DNA from: Diplodia intermedia
Lineage: Eukaryota; Ascomycota; Dothideomycetes; Botryosphaeriales; Botryosphaeriaceae
Reading direction: 5' to 3'
DNA: 35,158 bases
Assembly: GCA_021495925.1 (NCBI GenBank)
Contig: JAKEKT010000171.1
Coordinates: forward strand, 1-35,158
The notes under the pieces are model-generated. The model had not been told where the DNA came from and searched no databases. It worked only from the letters and a program-made list of their open reading frames with translations. The translations under genes and the position numbers were made by a program. Shown here piece after piece: positions 22,391-34,985 of this stretch. How positions within the stretch are numbered: position 1 is the stretch's first letter; each line of letters opens with the position of its first letter.

Positions 22391-24039
22391 GTTATATAGC
22401 TATATCTATACTAGTCGTTCTCGACGTAATTAAAACGATAAAGATAGAACTTAAAGTAGCTATATTTAATCTTTAGTTAATAGAAGACGAAGGCTATTTC
22501 TCTAACTTTTATAGAAGATTTAAGTCGCCGCTCTATCTCTAACTTAAATATATATTTATAAAATAAGTTTATTATTAATTTAAGCTTTATTTTCTACTTT
22601 TTATAGGTTCTCTACTTAACTTTACTTTAATAGAAGCTTAAAGAGATAGAGACTCTACTTAAAGAGTACTTTATAGCTTTTTTTATAAGTCGATTAGCGT
22701 ACTTATTATCTAGAACGTTCTCGTAGTTAAGATATTATTCTAGAGAGACGGTATTTTCTCTAGTTCTTAGCGTTTTAGCTAATTTAATAGCTCGAATTTA
22801 TTATACTTACTTAGACGTATTAGCGGGCTTACTTAGTCTAAGAATCGAGGCCTAATTATTCGCGTAGATTCTTATATCTTTAGAGATATACTCGGCTCTA
22901 ATTTATTTATTTATTTATTTAGTTTAACGTCTCTCTAGAGTCTAGAACTATTAGAGACGAGGTCTTTTAAGAGGGCCCGCTTCTATCTATATATCTAAAT
23001 ATATATATGTCGAAGGGAAGTTCTAGAAGAGTACTAGAAACGGTATACTTAAAAGCTTAAAGAAGAGTAGAGAGCGTAGATAAGATAAAGAAAAGATAAA
23101 TAAAAATAAAGCAAGAGCTTAGAAACCGACGAAAATAGAGATAAAAGTAAAGTAAGTAAGCTCTCTTCTTAAAGAGAATCTTTCTAGCTAGTTAGATTCG
23201 TTTAGCTTTCTTCTATCTAAGACCGATACTTACTTACTATTTATTATAACTAGCCGAAGTATTACTACTAGCGAACTAGCTATATAATTCTACTCTTAAA
23301 TTTAGAAATCTAAAAAAGAATTCTAAATAGAGATTACTCGACTAAGAATTAAACCTCGGCTTTTTAGCCCCGTTAGCTTAATTACTAACTATACTAGATA
23401 GTCGTAGATACTAGTAGAAACGACTACTTAAGCTTAAATACCCGCTATTTAGTCGTTTTTCTTTAGTTCTCGCCCGTTTCTACTCTAAATCGAAAGCGCC
23501 GAGGGCGCTAAGAATAAGAAGAAGTAGAAAAAGAGAATAGAAGAAAGAAATAAGTATAAACGAGCGTCTAGTAATACGTATTTAGATCTCGTTAGATAAG
23601 TCGTTTAATTACTACCGCCTAGTAGTAATCTTTATTTATTCTAAGAACTTAGCCGTTAGACTAGTCCCTAGAGTCGAGAAAAAGAGATTTAAAAGATTAA
23701 ATTAATACTTCTTAAGCCCGTCTTTTAAGAGAATTCGAGGGCCTCTATAAAGAGAATAAGAGAGAAGTAGATAGCGTAGTATCTATCTAGCCGTACGACT
23801 ATATCTATACTAGTCGTTTTTAGCGTGGTTAAGGCGATAAAGATAAGACTTAAAGTAGCCGTATTCGATCTTTAGTTAATAGAAGGCGAAGACTATTTCT
23901 CTAACTTTCGTAGAAGATTTAAGCCGCTATTCTATCTCTAAACCGAAGATACGTTTATAGAGCGAGTTCGACGTCGATTTAAGCTTTATTTTCTACTTCT
24001 CGTAGGTCTTCTACTTAACTTTACTTCGATAGAAGCTTA

Positions 24040-27000
24040 GAGAAGTAGAGGCTCTATTTAAAGAATACTTTGTAGCTCTTTTCGCGAGCTAATCGGCGTA
24101 CTCGTTATCTAGAACGTTCTCGTAGCCGGGGTATTATTCTAGAGAGACGGTATTTTCTCTAGCCCTTAGCGTTTTAGCTAATCTAATAGCCTAAATTTAC
24201 TATGCTTACTCGGGCGTATTAGCGGGCTTACTTAGTCTAAGAATCGCGGCCTAGTTATTCGCGTAGATTCTTATATCTTTAGAGGCGTGCCCGGCTCTAA
24301 TAACGAGTTTTAGGGCTATTACTAGCCTCTCTATCTCGCCGTTATATACTAGATTCTCGAAATTAAGATTCTTATAAATCTAGCGCGCTAGGTTCTCTTT
24401 AGATTAGCTAAAGTTAAAGGCTACTACCTCGACTTCTACGTTTTTACCCGTAGATAGAACGAAGGCGTTAGAATAGATAGCTATTCGATTAGAGAGTACT
24501 TTCTTAACTTCGAGCGCGTAGGCCTTAGCCTACTTCTCTTTATTTAAGGGGCTAACCGTAGTCGAATAGAATAGTTCGAGTAACTACGGCGAAAAGTAGA
24601 AGGATTTAACTACTTCTAAAGACGCGGGTTATATTTTTAAAAGAAGTTTAATCTTCTTTAACTACGTAGATCTATCTAAAACCTATCGATCTAGATTAAT
24701 CTTCTCTAGTTTAATTTAAATAGAGTAGAATTCTTCGAGTAAATTCGTTCTAAGAGTATATTTTCGTAACCGCTCGTTTAAACGAATATTCGCTAGTAGG
24801 ATTTCACTCTCTATTTCTAGAGAAATTATAGAGATAGTTTTAAAAACCTCTAGAATCTTTCGTAGAGTAAGATTCTAAAGAACTCTAAATTAGCGGGTAA
24901 ACTACCTCTAATTTTTCTAGTAGATTTCGGAGCCGTAGTCTATAATCGTAGTAACGTAAGCTAGATATAGCTAGCGAACCGCGTAGAAGAAAAGCCTTCT
25001 CTCGACGTTAGCTAGTCTAGAGAGACGATAGAAGACCGAACGAGTCTAGCTAATTCTTTTAGATACGTGCGTCTTAAAGATAAACCCGTAGTCGAAGTAA
25101 ATTTCTAGCTATTTAACCTATTCTTTAGGTTCTATTACGTCTCTCGTAGAGAGCGTAATCGAAATAGAATAGGGTTTCGAGTCTTTCTTAAAAGAACGAA
25201 CGAAGTAAATAAGCTTCGTCTTTTTTAGATCGAATTCGATATGGTTTTTCTATTCCCGCGTATAGAGTTTACTCGTCTTCTTCTTTAGAATCGCCTTATT
25301 ACGTTTCTAGCTACCGAAGCTAGCTATAAGCGTAATATCGTCGATATAGAAGAGAAACGAAGCTTTAGAGACGAAAAATAACTCTTAAAGATAGATTAGA
25401 AAGAGAATAAATAAGATCGGGCTTTTTTATAAAATACTCGTCTCTATCGGGCTAAACTCTTTCTTCTCTTTATTAAACGCGAGGCTTAGTGTTCGTATAG
25501 ATATAAACGATTTTACCTACGCGAGTAGGTTAATCGGCATGCCGATTTAAGCTATTATAGCTAGAAGTTATTCTTCGACTACGTAATTAAAGACGCTTTT
25601 AACATCGAGAAAAAGTATAAAGGTCTTACGTTTAAGACGGCGGTTCTTCTCTACTTTATTCGATAAAAGTATTACGACATCGATCGCGAATTTCTTTAAT
25701 CTTTCTCTAATTTAAGTATAGTAAAGAAGATTAAAGATCTTCGCTAGATAGTCTAGTCTTTTAGTCGTAATCTATTCTAGTACTTTTTCGAGGTAATTAA
25801 GAAGAGAAATAATACGATAGAACTTTAGATTCGCGATATCGCTCTTTCTCTTATTTAGAATTGCCTCGGTAGTCGTACGCCAGCCCGTAGAATAATATTC
25901 GTAGGCGAATAGCGTAGAAAAGATCTTAGTAAAGACGCCGAGCTTCGCTCTAAATATATAAGTAATAATCTCTTACGTAATAGCGTCTAGTTCCGACGTT
26001 TTTTCTTTAATTTATATAAAGCACGCCTTCTCGATTTTTCTTAAACTAAGCTTCGGCTAGTTCTAGCGTTTAGAGACGTAGCTTTACTAGTTAAAAGAGA
26101 CGATAGAAGAAGACGACGAAAAGAGTCTCTTTTTAAGGGCTAAATACTTTTTCTTAAAACTATCTTCTAGACGTTTTTTTATATGCGTATCGTGGCTAAT
26201 CTTAGAAATTCTAGTATGCGTTCTAGGCTTAGTATAAGCTATAGTCTTAAAGATAGTCTTAAAGATTTCTTTTTCTAGAAAAGAATTCTAATATTCGCGT
26301 TTAGCCCTCTTAACCGCTTCGAAGTAGATATTTCGACTATTTAAGTATCTTCGCTTATTCTCTTTCGTGCGTAGAGATTTAAAAGCGTTAGTCTCTCTTT
26401 ATAGTTATCTTCGTTTTTTTAAAAGCTCGTTCGACTACTACGATTTAGATCGAGCTTCTAGTTTTAATTAGAGAATAGAAAGATTCGCCGCGGTAGATAT
26501 AGTCTAGTTAAGACTTATCTCTAGAATATCTAGCGTAAATATTTAGCGAATCGAGTCTTCTATTAAGTCTTTAGAGATATCTTTCGATAAGAGATTTAAT
26601 TCTAAGCTTTTTAGAGTTTTAAATACCATCGTCTCTATCTATTATTTAAAGATTTTCTAAAACTTAGACTAGTTAGCCTTTTTCGTATTAAATCTAGCGA
26701 TAGTAGCTATCGTAGAAGGTCCCGTATAGCCGGCCGGTTCTAGACTAAATAGAATTATCTTATAATCGGAGTCGAAGTCCGCGATCGTTTACTAGTTGAT
26801 AATTCTATTAGCTAAGACCGACGTAGTAAGTATAAGATCGATAATCGTCTCTCTTTCTAGATAGAGACGATAAAAGATACTCTTACCCTCTTTATTTAAA
26901 AGAGATAGATCGTTTTCTTCTAACTATTCTACTAGCCGGTTAGCGCTAGATAAGGGGGAAGATTCTAGATTCTACTAGAGATAATAAATATTAAAATCCT

Positions 27001-27390
27001 TAACTACTATCGCCTACGTTCTAAGAGATTACTATTATAGAACGCGTTTTAAAGTAAGCCGAAAATCGTTATCTATTTAATTCTTCTAGTTATATAAGTT
27101 AAGTAGCTTAAACTTTAACTTTCGCTACTCTATACTTAGAACTATTAGATCGAAACTTTACTAGAATCCGGCCTCTAAATTCACCTTCGTTTCTCTAAGA
27201 AAGCGAGAGACGTAGATTAGTATTCGAGGCCTTAGATCGAAAGAATAGACCGATAGAATTTAAATAAATAAGAAGTAATTAATCGATCGAAAGCTCGAGT
27301 TCTCGTAGAGTAAGATATACGGTTCTTAATAAAGAACGAGGTCTATCTTTAACTCTACTACGATATCTAGAATGGATTTCGTTATCGAAA
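24040..27390 (-). pseudogene. LINE C ORF2: endonuclease, RT, RNase H
   Basis: Same layout as in copy B. The endonuclease lies at about 27390-26720 (GDFN block near 27010, now VKDFN). The RT lies at about 26400-24800 with YIDD intact at 25337-25348. RNase H lies at about 24430-24040, with a NGEIERL-type block and the YADNQ block reading YANN plus a stop near 24250. RIP stops throughout. Confidence 0.85.
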
Positions 27391-28740
27391 TGCTTCTATT
27401 TAAGTTAGCTTATAGAACTTATAAAGAACTTATTTAAAACGGGTTTATTTAGAGTTCTTTAGAGTATTTCTTAGCCCTCTAAGCTTCTTCGCCTTAACGA
27501 AAACGCCGTAAACGTAGAGATATTTAAAGATAATCTTTTAAGCCTTCTCTTCGGTCTCGAACGCGAGAACTAGCGAGTTCGTAGACTACTTCGCTCTTCT
27601 AGCCTCTAGCGTAAGCTAGTAGAAGATACTAATAATCTTTAGACCGTCGTTATAGACCTTAATTTCTATTTAAATAGCCTCGCTAAAGTTCTCGCGGAAG
27701 AGGGTCGAAAGGTCTCGCGTAGACACGCCGTATACGGCTATCTTATACTACGTGCGGTTTTTCGTAATTAATTAAATAGAGATAACCCGATTAATTATCG
27801 TCTTATTCTTTAAAAGAAATTCGGCGAAGAAGTTTTTATATATAGTAAGCATAATATTCTTTTTCGGCGAGAGAGAGACTATTACGATCGTAGATCTTAT
27901 TCTTTTAAGCTAGTCTAAAAACGCCTTATTAAAGGCGTTTCGTAGTCTAAAGAATAAGAAGTTCGCGATTTTCGTAGTTAACGTAAGAATAATCTACCGC
28001 GTAACTTTCTTAAATATAGAGGCCTTCGACTTCTTCTTTAAAGAAGAGGTAATTTATAGCTCTTCTTTTAACGCGGTAATAGTAGCTATTAAAATATATA
28101 TAGATTAGCTAGATACTACGATTAGCTACTACGTAGACTTCGAGCGTTACGAGATCGAGAAAATAGTTCTTTATAAGGCCTAGTTTAAGAAGATAGCGAT
28201 AGCGAACTTAGATAAGTTCTTTATTTTCTTCGCGAGGTCTACCGCGGTCTTTTTAAGAGCTTAAACTTACGTAGTAAGAACCGCGTCGGCCTTATTTACG
28301 GTTTTACCCGTCTTAGTATACTATCGTATAATCTCGATTAGGTCTAGAATAGATCTCTATTTTTCTCTAAAGAGGGCGAGATCCGCGGTCTTAACTAGAA
28401 GGTCGAGTGCGTATTTTACGGCCTCTTTTAACGACTATAGATTTATTTCGAGTTATCGTACGTTCTCGATATTCGAGTCGATATAGAGTTCGAAGATAAA
28501 TCGAGAGTTCGATATTTCTTTCTTTACGAAGAAGATTAGTATAATTCTTAGAAAGAGTCGTTTCTTACGTAGATTCTCTTACGAAAAGAGATTTTCCGCG
28601 GATTTAGAGACCGAGAGGTCTAGCGTAGCTACTATTAAAAGAGACGTAGACGTAGCTAGAGGGTTCTCGAAGTTTTCTATAGCCGTATTTATAGCCTCGA
28701 AGTCTATATTCTACGTTAGAAGAGGTAGAGTAGGGCTCGA
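27390..28740 (-). pseudogene. LINE C ORF1 (gag-like)
   Basis: Counterpart of 17300-18660 in copy B, collinear over its length and broken by RIP stops. Function is inferred from position only. Confidence 0.58.
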
Positions 28741-29939
28741 AGAGAATAAATTCTACTTCGAAGAAGATATTCTAGATTTAGAAGAAAATTTTTAAGCTCT
28801 TTCTATAAGAAAAACGTATAGAAATAATAGAAATAGACGAGAAATAGACTAAAAGTAAATTATCGGCTTTAGTTTTATCTAAACTAAGCCGTAAATAAAA
28901 GAAACCTAGGCCGAGGCGAGAGCTTTTCTTAATTACTTACTTTCTAGAAGTAAACGAAGAGGCCGATAGAGCTAGCGCGGATATTAAAGATTTTAAAAGA
29001 CTAAGTAGCGTCTTAGCGTTAAGCTCGAACCGTACGAAGCGTCTATATACGTAAAACTCTTTAGTAAGGCCTAGAGAAGAGGCTTCTAGCGGGCTTTAGA
29101 GTAGAATTTCTAGGCGTAGAAAAGAGCTATCGAAATATAACTTTAGAAATAGATTTCTTAGTATCGTACGGTTCTCTATACGAAGTTTAGAGCGAATTTA
29201 AGTGGTTTTCGAGAGTAGAGAGGGCTACGAAGCTCTAGCTAGCCTAGTACTATCTAGAACACCTCTTTTTTCACGTATTACGTAATAGCGCGTACGTCTA
29301 CGAAGCTAAGAATCGAGATTCTAGCTAAGAAAATTAAGGGCTTTCGAACGGTACCGGTCTTAGCGTAATTCTCGAGGGTCGAATTCGAAGGTTATATCGT
29401 TATTAGCTAGTCTAGAGAGACGATAAAAAACTAAACGAGTCTAGCTAACTTTTTTAGATACGTACGTCTTAAAGATAAATTCGTAGTTAAAGTAGATTTC
29501 TAGTTATTTAATCTATTCTTTAGATTCTATTACGTCTTTCGTAGAAAGCGTAATTAAAATAAAATAGAATTTTAAGTCTTTTTTAAAAGAACGAATAAAA
29601 TAAATAAGCTTCGTCTTCTTTAGATTAAATTCGATATAGTTTTTCTAGTCTTATATATAGAGTTTACTTATCTTCTTCTTTAGAATCGCCTTATTACGCT
29701 TCTAGCTATTAAAGCTAGCTATAAGCGTAATATTATTAATATAAAAGAGAAATAAAGCTTTAAAGATAAAAAATAACTCTTAAAAATAGATTAAAAAGAG
29801 AATAAATAAGACTAAGCTTTCTTATAAAATACTTATCTTTATTAAGCTAAACTCTTTCTCTTCTTCGTTAAACGCGAGGCTTAATATTTATATAGATATA
29901 AATAATTTTATCTACGCGAGTAGATTAAGAGAAGATATT

Positions 29940-31089
29940 AACGACGTTATATTATTTTATTTTAAGATCGAACATATAGATTATTATAATAAGTATTCTA
30001 AAGATTCTAAAGGCTAGCGTTATCGCGAAGATATTATAATATAAGAATTAAAGATTATTTTATACGTAGATACGTATCTTTATCTTTACTAAATATCTAT
30101 ACTTATTAAACTTATATTTAAAGATCTACTATAGAGATATAATCTTCTTATTAAGTCTTTATATTTTAATTATAGATATAATATTTTATATCTTCTTATC
30201 TTTTAGCTTATTTAATTCTTACTTAATCGCCTAATAAAGAAATAGAGCGAGAGAATACTTATAAATATCGTTATATTAATAAGATTCTAGTAGAAGATTA
30301 TCGCGATAAATATATAATAACTACTACTTTAAGTAGTACTTTAGATAAAGCTCTTCTTTTATAAGACTTTCTAGTTAAAGATCTAGTATTATTATATAGT
30401 AGTTAATAATAAGAGCTACTAGTAAGTATCTTATATCGTCTATTAGTAAGTTTTACTAGAGACTATAACTACTATAATAAAGCTTCGTAAAGTCTTTTAC
30501 TTATATTAAGAGAAGTATCGTTTCTTTTAGATTTAGTTTAGTTTTAGTATAGACTATATTAGATTTAACGAAATTAGACCTAGCGTTAATACTTAGTACT
30601 ATATTCTTTTATTTCTAGATATTCTTATATCTTTTTAGTAGCTACGACGTAGCTACGCGAAGCTACTATAGAATATATCTAATTAGATTAATAGTCGTTA
30701 TAAATAAGAAGTAGTAGTTAACGTTATATTTAGCGCTATTATTTACTATTATAATATATATTTAGCGACGTCTTTTTATTCTCTTATCTTTAATAACGTT
30801 CGCTTTATTAACGTTCGCGTTTATAATATCTACGCGTAAAGTTCTATTATTATATACGACTTCTAGTATAGATTTAGTATTATATTAGATAAATAGTAGA
30901 CGGCCTTAATAATCTAGTAAGACTATAAGATTCTACTACTACTACTAGTATTATTATTAGACGGGTAACTATAGTACTAAAGCGAAGTTCTTTTAATAGT
31001 CGAATTTAGAAGTTCTTATTAAAGATATTAATATAAGTAGATTCTACTTTACGTCTACTTTCTTATTAAAAAATATAGAGGGTTTTTCT
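29940..31089 (-). pseudogene. Ty1/copia pol: integrase-RT linker and N-terminal RT
   Basis: On the minus strand the region 30250-29940 reads the start of copia RT: AIK.ELNKLKDKKI.NII, then .IFKYKFNKYRYLVKIKIR (the WVFKYK...G.L.K.KAR block), then AITLAFRIFRILI....MFDLK. The frame joins 20690 exactly once LINE E is removed. The part above 30250 corresponds to the low-complexity, Lys/Asn-rich integrase-RT linker and is too decayed to read firmly. The plus strand also has a fairly open frame, but it matches nothing and is taken as a shadow. Confidence 0.82.
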
Positions 31090-31103
31090 TTAAATACTTA
31101 GTA
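31090..31103. repeat. Target-site duplication of LINE F (left copy)
   Basis: TTAAATACTTAGTA at 31090-31103 is repeated exactly at 34285-34298, flanking LINE F. Confidence 0.9.
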
Positions 31104-34100
31104 TTTTATTTTTTTTATTTATTTAGTTTAACGTCTCTCTAGAGTCTAGAACTATTAGAGATAAGGTCTCTTAAGAGGGCCCGCTTCTATCTATATATCT
31201 AAATATATATATGCTAGAGAGGGATTCTAGAAGAATACTAGAAACGGTGTACTTAAAAGCTTAAAGAAGAGTAGAGAGCGTAGATAAAATAAAGAAAAAA
31301 TAAATAAAATAAAGCGAGAGCTTAAAAACTAGCGAAAATAGAGATAAAAAGTAAAGTAAGTAAGCTCTCTTCTTAGAGAGAGTCTTTTTAACTAGTTAGA
31401 TTTATTTAGCTTTCTTCTATCTAAGATCGATACTTACTTACTATTTATTATAACTAGCCGAAGTATTACTACTAGCGAACTAGCTATACAACTCTACTTC
31501 TAAATTTAGAAATCTAAAAAAGAACTCTAAATAGAGGTTACTCGACCGAAAATTAAATCTCGGCTTTTTAGCCCCGTTAGCTTAGTTACTAACTATACTA
31601 GATAGCCGTAGATACTAGTAGAAACGACTACTTAAGCTTAAATACCCGCTATTTAGCCGTTTTTCTTCGGTTCTCGCCCGTTTCTACTCTAAATCGAAAG
31701 CGGCGAGGGCGCCGAGAACGAGAAGAAGTAGAAGAAGAGAATAGAAGAAAGAAATAAGTATAAATAAGCGTCTAGCGATACGTATTTAGACCTCGTTAGA
31801 TAAGTCGTTTAATTACTATCGTCTAGTAGTAATCTTTATTTATTCTAAGAACTTAGCCGTTAGACTAGTCTCTAAAGTCGAGAAAAAGAGATCTAAAAGA
31901 TCGAGTCGATACTTCTTAAGCCCGTCTTTTAAGAGAACCCGAGGGCCTCTATAAAGAGAGTAAGAGAGAAGTAGATGGCGTAATATCTATCTAGCCGTAC
32001 GGCTATATCTATACTAGTCGTTTTCGGCGTAGTTAAGGCGATAAAGATAAGACTTAAAGTAGTCGTATTCGATCTTTAGTTAATAGAAGGCGAAGGCCGT
32101 TTCTCTAACTTTCGTAGAAGATTTAAGCCGCTATTCTATCTCTAAACTAAAGATATATTTATAGAACGAGTTCGACGTTAATTTAAGCTTCGTTTTCTAC
32201 TTCTTATAGGTCTTCTACTTAACTTTACTTTAATAGAAGCTTAGAGAAGTAGAGGCTCTACTTAAAGAATACTTTATAGCTCTTTTCGCAAGCCGATCGA
32301 CGTACTCGTTATCTAGAACGTTCTCGTGGTCGAAATATTATTCTAGAGAGACGGTATTTTCTCTAGCTCTTAGCGTTTTAGCTAATCTAATAGCCCGAAT
32401 TTACTATGCTTACTTAAGCGTATTAGCGGGCTTACTTAGTCTAAGAATCGCGGCCTAGTTATCCGCGTAGATTCTTATATCTTTAGAGGCGTGCCCGGCT
32501 CTAACGACGAGTTTTAGAGCTATTACTAGTCCCTCTATCTCGTCGTTATATACTAGATTCTTAGAACTAAGGTTCTTATAAATCTAGCGCGCTAGATTCT
32601 CTTTAGATTAGCTAAAGTCGAAGACTACTACCTCGACCCCTACGTTTCTACTTATAGATAGAACGAAGACGTTAGAATAAATAGCTATTTAATTAGAGAA
32701 TACTTTCTTAACTTTAAGCGCGTAGGTCTTAGCCTACTTCTCTTTATTTAAGAGGCTAATCGTAGTCGAATAGAATAGTTCGAGTAACTACGACGAAAAG
32801 TAGAAGGGTTTAACTACTTCTAAAGACGCGGATTACGTTTTTAAAAGAAGTTTAATCTTCTCTAACTACGTAGATCTATCTAAAACCCGTTAATCTAGAT
32901 TAATCTTCTCTAGTTCGATTTAAATAAAGTAAGATTCTTCGAGTAAATTCGTTCTAAGAGTATATTTTCGTAACTACTCGTTTAAACGAATATTCGCTAG
33001 TAGAATTCTACTCTCTATTTCTAGGAAAATTATAGAGGTAGTCTTAAAAACCCCTAGAATCTTCTATAGAATAAGATTCTAAAGGACTCTAAATTAGCGG
33101 GTAAACTACCTCTAATTTTTCTAGTAGATTTCGAAGCCGTAGTCTATAACCGTAGTAACGTAAGCTAGATATAGCTAACGAACCGCGTAGAAGAAAAGCC
33201 CTCTCTTAACGTTAGCTAGTCTAGAGAGGCGATAGAAGGCCGAACGAGTCTAGTTAATTCTTTTAGATACGTACGTCTTAAAGATAAACCTATAGTCGAA
33301 GTAAATTTCTAGCTATTTAATCTATTCTTTAGGTTCTATTACGTTCTTCGTAGAAAGCGTAATTAAAATAGAACGAGATTTCGAGTCTTTCTTAAAAGAA
33401 CAAGCAAAGTAAATAAGCTTCGTCTTTTTTAGATCGAATTCGATATAGTTTTTCTATCCCCGCGTATAGAGTTTACTCGTCTTCTTCTCTAGAATCGTCT
33501 TATTACGTTTCTAGCTATCGGAGCTAGCTATAAGCGCAATATTATCGATATAAGAGAGAAACGAAGCTTTAAAAACGAAAAATAACTCTCGAAGATAGAT
33601 TAAAAAGAGAATAGACGAGATCGAGCTTTCTTATAAAATACTTATCTTTATTAGGCTAAACTCTTTCTTCTCTTCGTTAAACGCGAGGCTTAGTATTCGT
33701 ATAAATATAAACGATTTTATCTACGCGAGTAGATTAATTAATATGCCGATTCGAGCTATTATAGCTAGAAGTTATTCTTCGACTACGTAGTTAAAGGCGC
33801 TTTTAATATTAAGAAAAAGTACGAAGATCTTACGTTTAAGACGGCGGTTCTTCTCTACTTTATTCGATAAAAGTATTACGATATCGATCGCGAATTTCTT
33901 TAATCTTTCTCTAATTTAGATATAGTAAAGAAGGTCGAAGGTCTTCGCTAGATAGTCTAGTCTTTTAGCCGTAATTCGTTCTAGTACTTTTTCGAGATAA
34001 TTAAGAAGAGAAATAATACGATAAAACTTTAGATTCGCGATATCGCTCTTTTTCTTACTTAGAATTACTTCGATAGTCGTACGCTAGCCCGTAGAATAAT

Positions 34101-34284
34101 ATTCGTAGGCGAATAGCGTAGAAAAGATCTTAGTAAAGACGTCGAGCTTCGCTCTAAACGTATAAGTAATAATCTCTTACGTAATAGCGTCTAGTTCTAA
34201 CGTTTTCTCTTTAATTTACGTAAAGTACGTATTCTCGATTTTTCTTAAACTAAGCTTTAATTAGTTCTAGCGTTTAGAGACGTA
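31104..34284 (-). mobile_element. LINE copy F, 5'-truncated in RT
   Basis: This 3.2-kb copy has its tail at 31104-31124, the 3' non-coding region to about 32230, RNase H at about 32260-32650 and RT at about 33000-34284. The truncation falls at TTTAGAGACGTA, upstream of the RT fingers. The RT box reads YIDN at 33541-33552, a single RIP-type Asp-to-Asn change. It is intermediate in decay between A-C and E. It lies in the copia integrase-RT linker. Confidence 0.9.
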
Positions 34285-34298
34285 TTAAATACTTAGTA

Positions 34299-34615
34299 AA
34301 GCGTATAAGAAGTAGAGATCTAGTTAGTATTAAAATTCTTATTTATATAAGATCGGCGAATAGACTTCTTATTACTACTTATAAAATTCTTAAAGTTTAA
34401 ATAAATACGTAGTATAATCTTATCTAGTTTCTTATTAATATTCGTAAGATACTAAAAGATATTAGAGTTATTCTAGAAGTATCTAACGAATTTATTAAAA
34501 GTAATATCTCTCGTACGAATAACCTTTAAATCTAGTAGATACTAGATACGATAGATATTAGTAAAATCGTAGTCTATAAGATAGTCTATAAGAGTACGCT
34601 CTTATAGCTTATTAC
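34299..34615 (-). pseudogene. Ty1/copia integrase C-terminal end, cut by right arm
   Basis: On the minus strand, about 34590-34470 reads YLIDYDFTNIYRI, then LDLKVIRTRDITFNKF. This is the copia block just after the integrase core (family pattern GY...YRVW.....V..SRDV.F.E). Upstream of it, toward 34616, homology ends and the right arm begins. Integrase core, protease, gag and 5' LTR are absent from the window. It joins 31089 once LINE F is removed. Confidence 0.85.
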
Positions 34616-34890
34616 TATCTATATATATATTAAAATATAGTTACTCTTAGCACCCGACGTGGACCCGAATCTAAAGAATATTAAAATCACCCCCTTAAAC
34701 CTCCGTACCGCGATGCACCCTTAACGCTTCGAGTAATCTCTTAACTTTATATATAAAAGTTGTAGAGCTCGCGATTCCCTACATTTTAATTTATAAATCG
34801 TGAAAATCCGTCGTGGTTTAGCGGAGAAATTATAAAAAAACCGAAGAATGCGTGATTTTCTTAAACCTTCGTACCGCGATGCATCTCTAA

Positions 34891-34985
34891 CGCTTCGAGT
34901 AATTACTTAACTTTCTATATAAGAAATATAGAGAATTACGAGCTCTATAACTTTCGTATAGAAAGTTAGTTAATATCTCGAAGCG
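34891..34985. repeat. Extra hairpin unit, right arm only
   Basis: A 95-bp hairpin whose ends CGCTTCGAG and CTCGAAGCG pair. The stem interior has diverged (TAATTACTTAACTTT against AAAGTTAGTTAATAT). It is homologous to the terminal unit and has no counterpart in the left arm, so the arms differ by one module. Confidence 0.85.

Larger units (their letters stand above)
22901..29398 (-). mobile_element. LINE copy C, full length, nested in copy E
   Basis: At 6.5 kb it has the tail at 22901-22922 and the 5' end at about 29398, right after the GGTTATAT shared with A and B. Domains mirror copy B: 3' non-coding 22923-24020, ORF2 about 24040-27390, ORF1 about 27390-28740, 5' leader above 28800. No target-site duplication is visible: the left flank ends CGGCTCTA and the right flank begins CGTTATTAGC. 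Its insertion coincides with a deletion of about 0.7 kb in E. It retains CpG and an intact YIDD box, so it is younger than E. Confidence 0.9.
20705..29925 (-). mobile_element. LINE copy E, 5'-truncated, host of a solo LTR and LINE C
   Basis: E survives in three pieces: 20705-21612 (tail and 3' non-coding), 22391-22900 (3' non-coding to RNase H) and 29399-29925 (RT). It is truncated in the RT at 29925, near TCTACGCGAGTAGATT. About 0.7 kb of RNase H/RT sequence (equivalent to C 24301-25007) is missing at the C insertion. E is the most mutated LINE copy: its RT box YIDD reads YINN at 29732-29743, and many CpG sites kept in A-C are lost. This fits its being host to two other insertions and hence older. 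Confidence 0.88.

Noticed and set aside
20430..30300. Fairly open plus-strand frame across the E site (about 20430-20700 joined to 29940-30300)
   Set aside because: It matches no family I know, while the opposite strand reads clear copia RT and RNase H blocks. It is a shadow of the antisense frame in RIP-biased sequence.
34290..34540. Plus-strand frame beginning IKYLVKRIRS near the right arm
   Set aside because: The minus strand carries the recognisable copia integrase end (KVIRTRDITF), so the plus-strand frame is a shadow.
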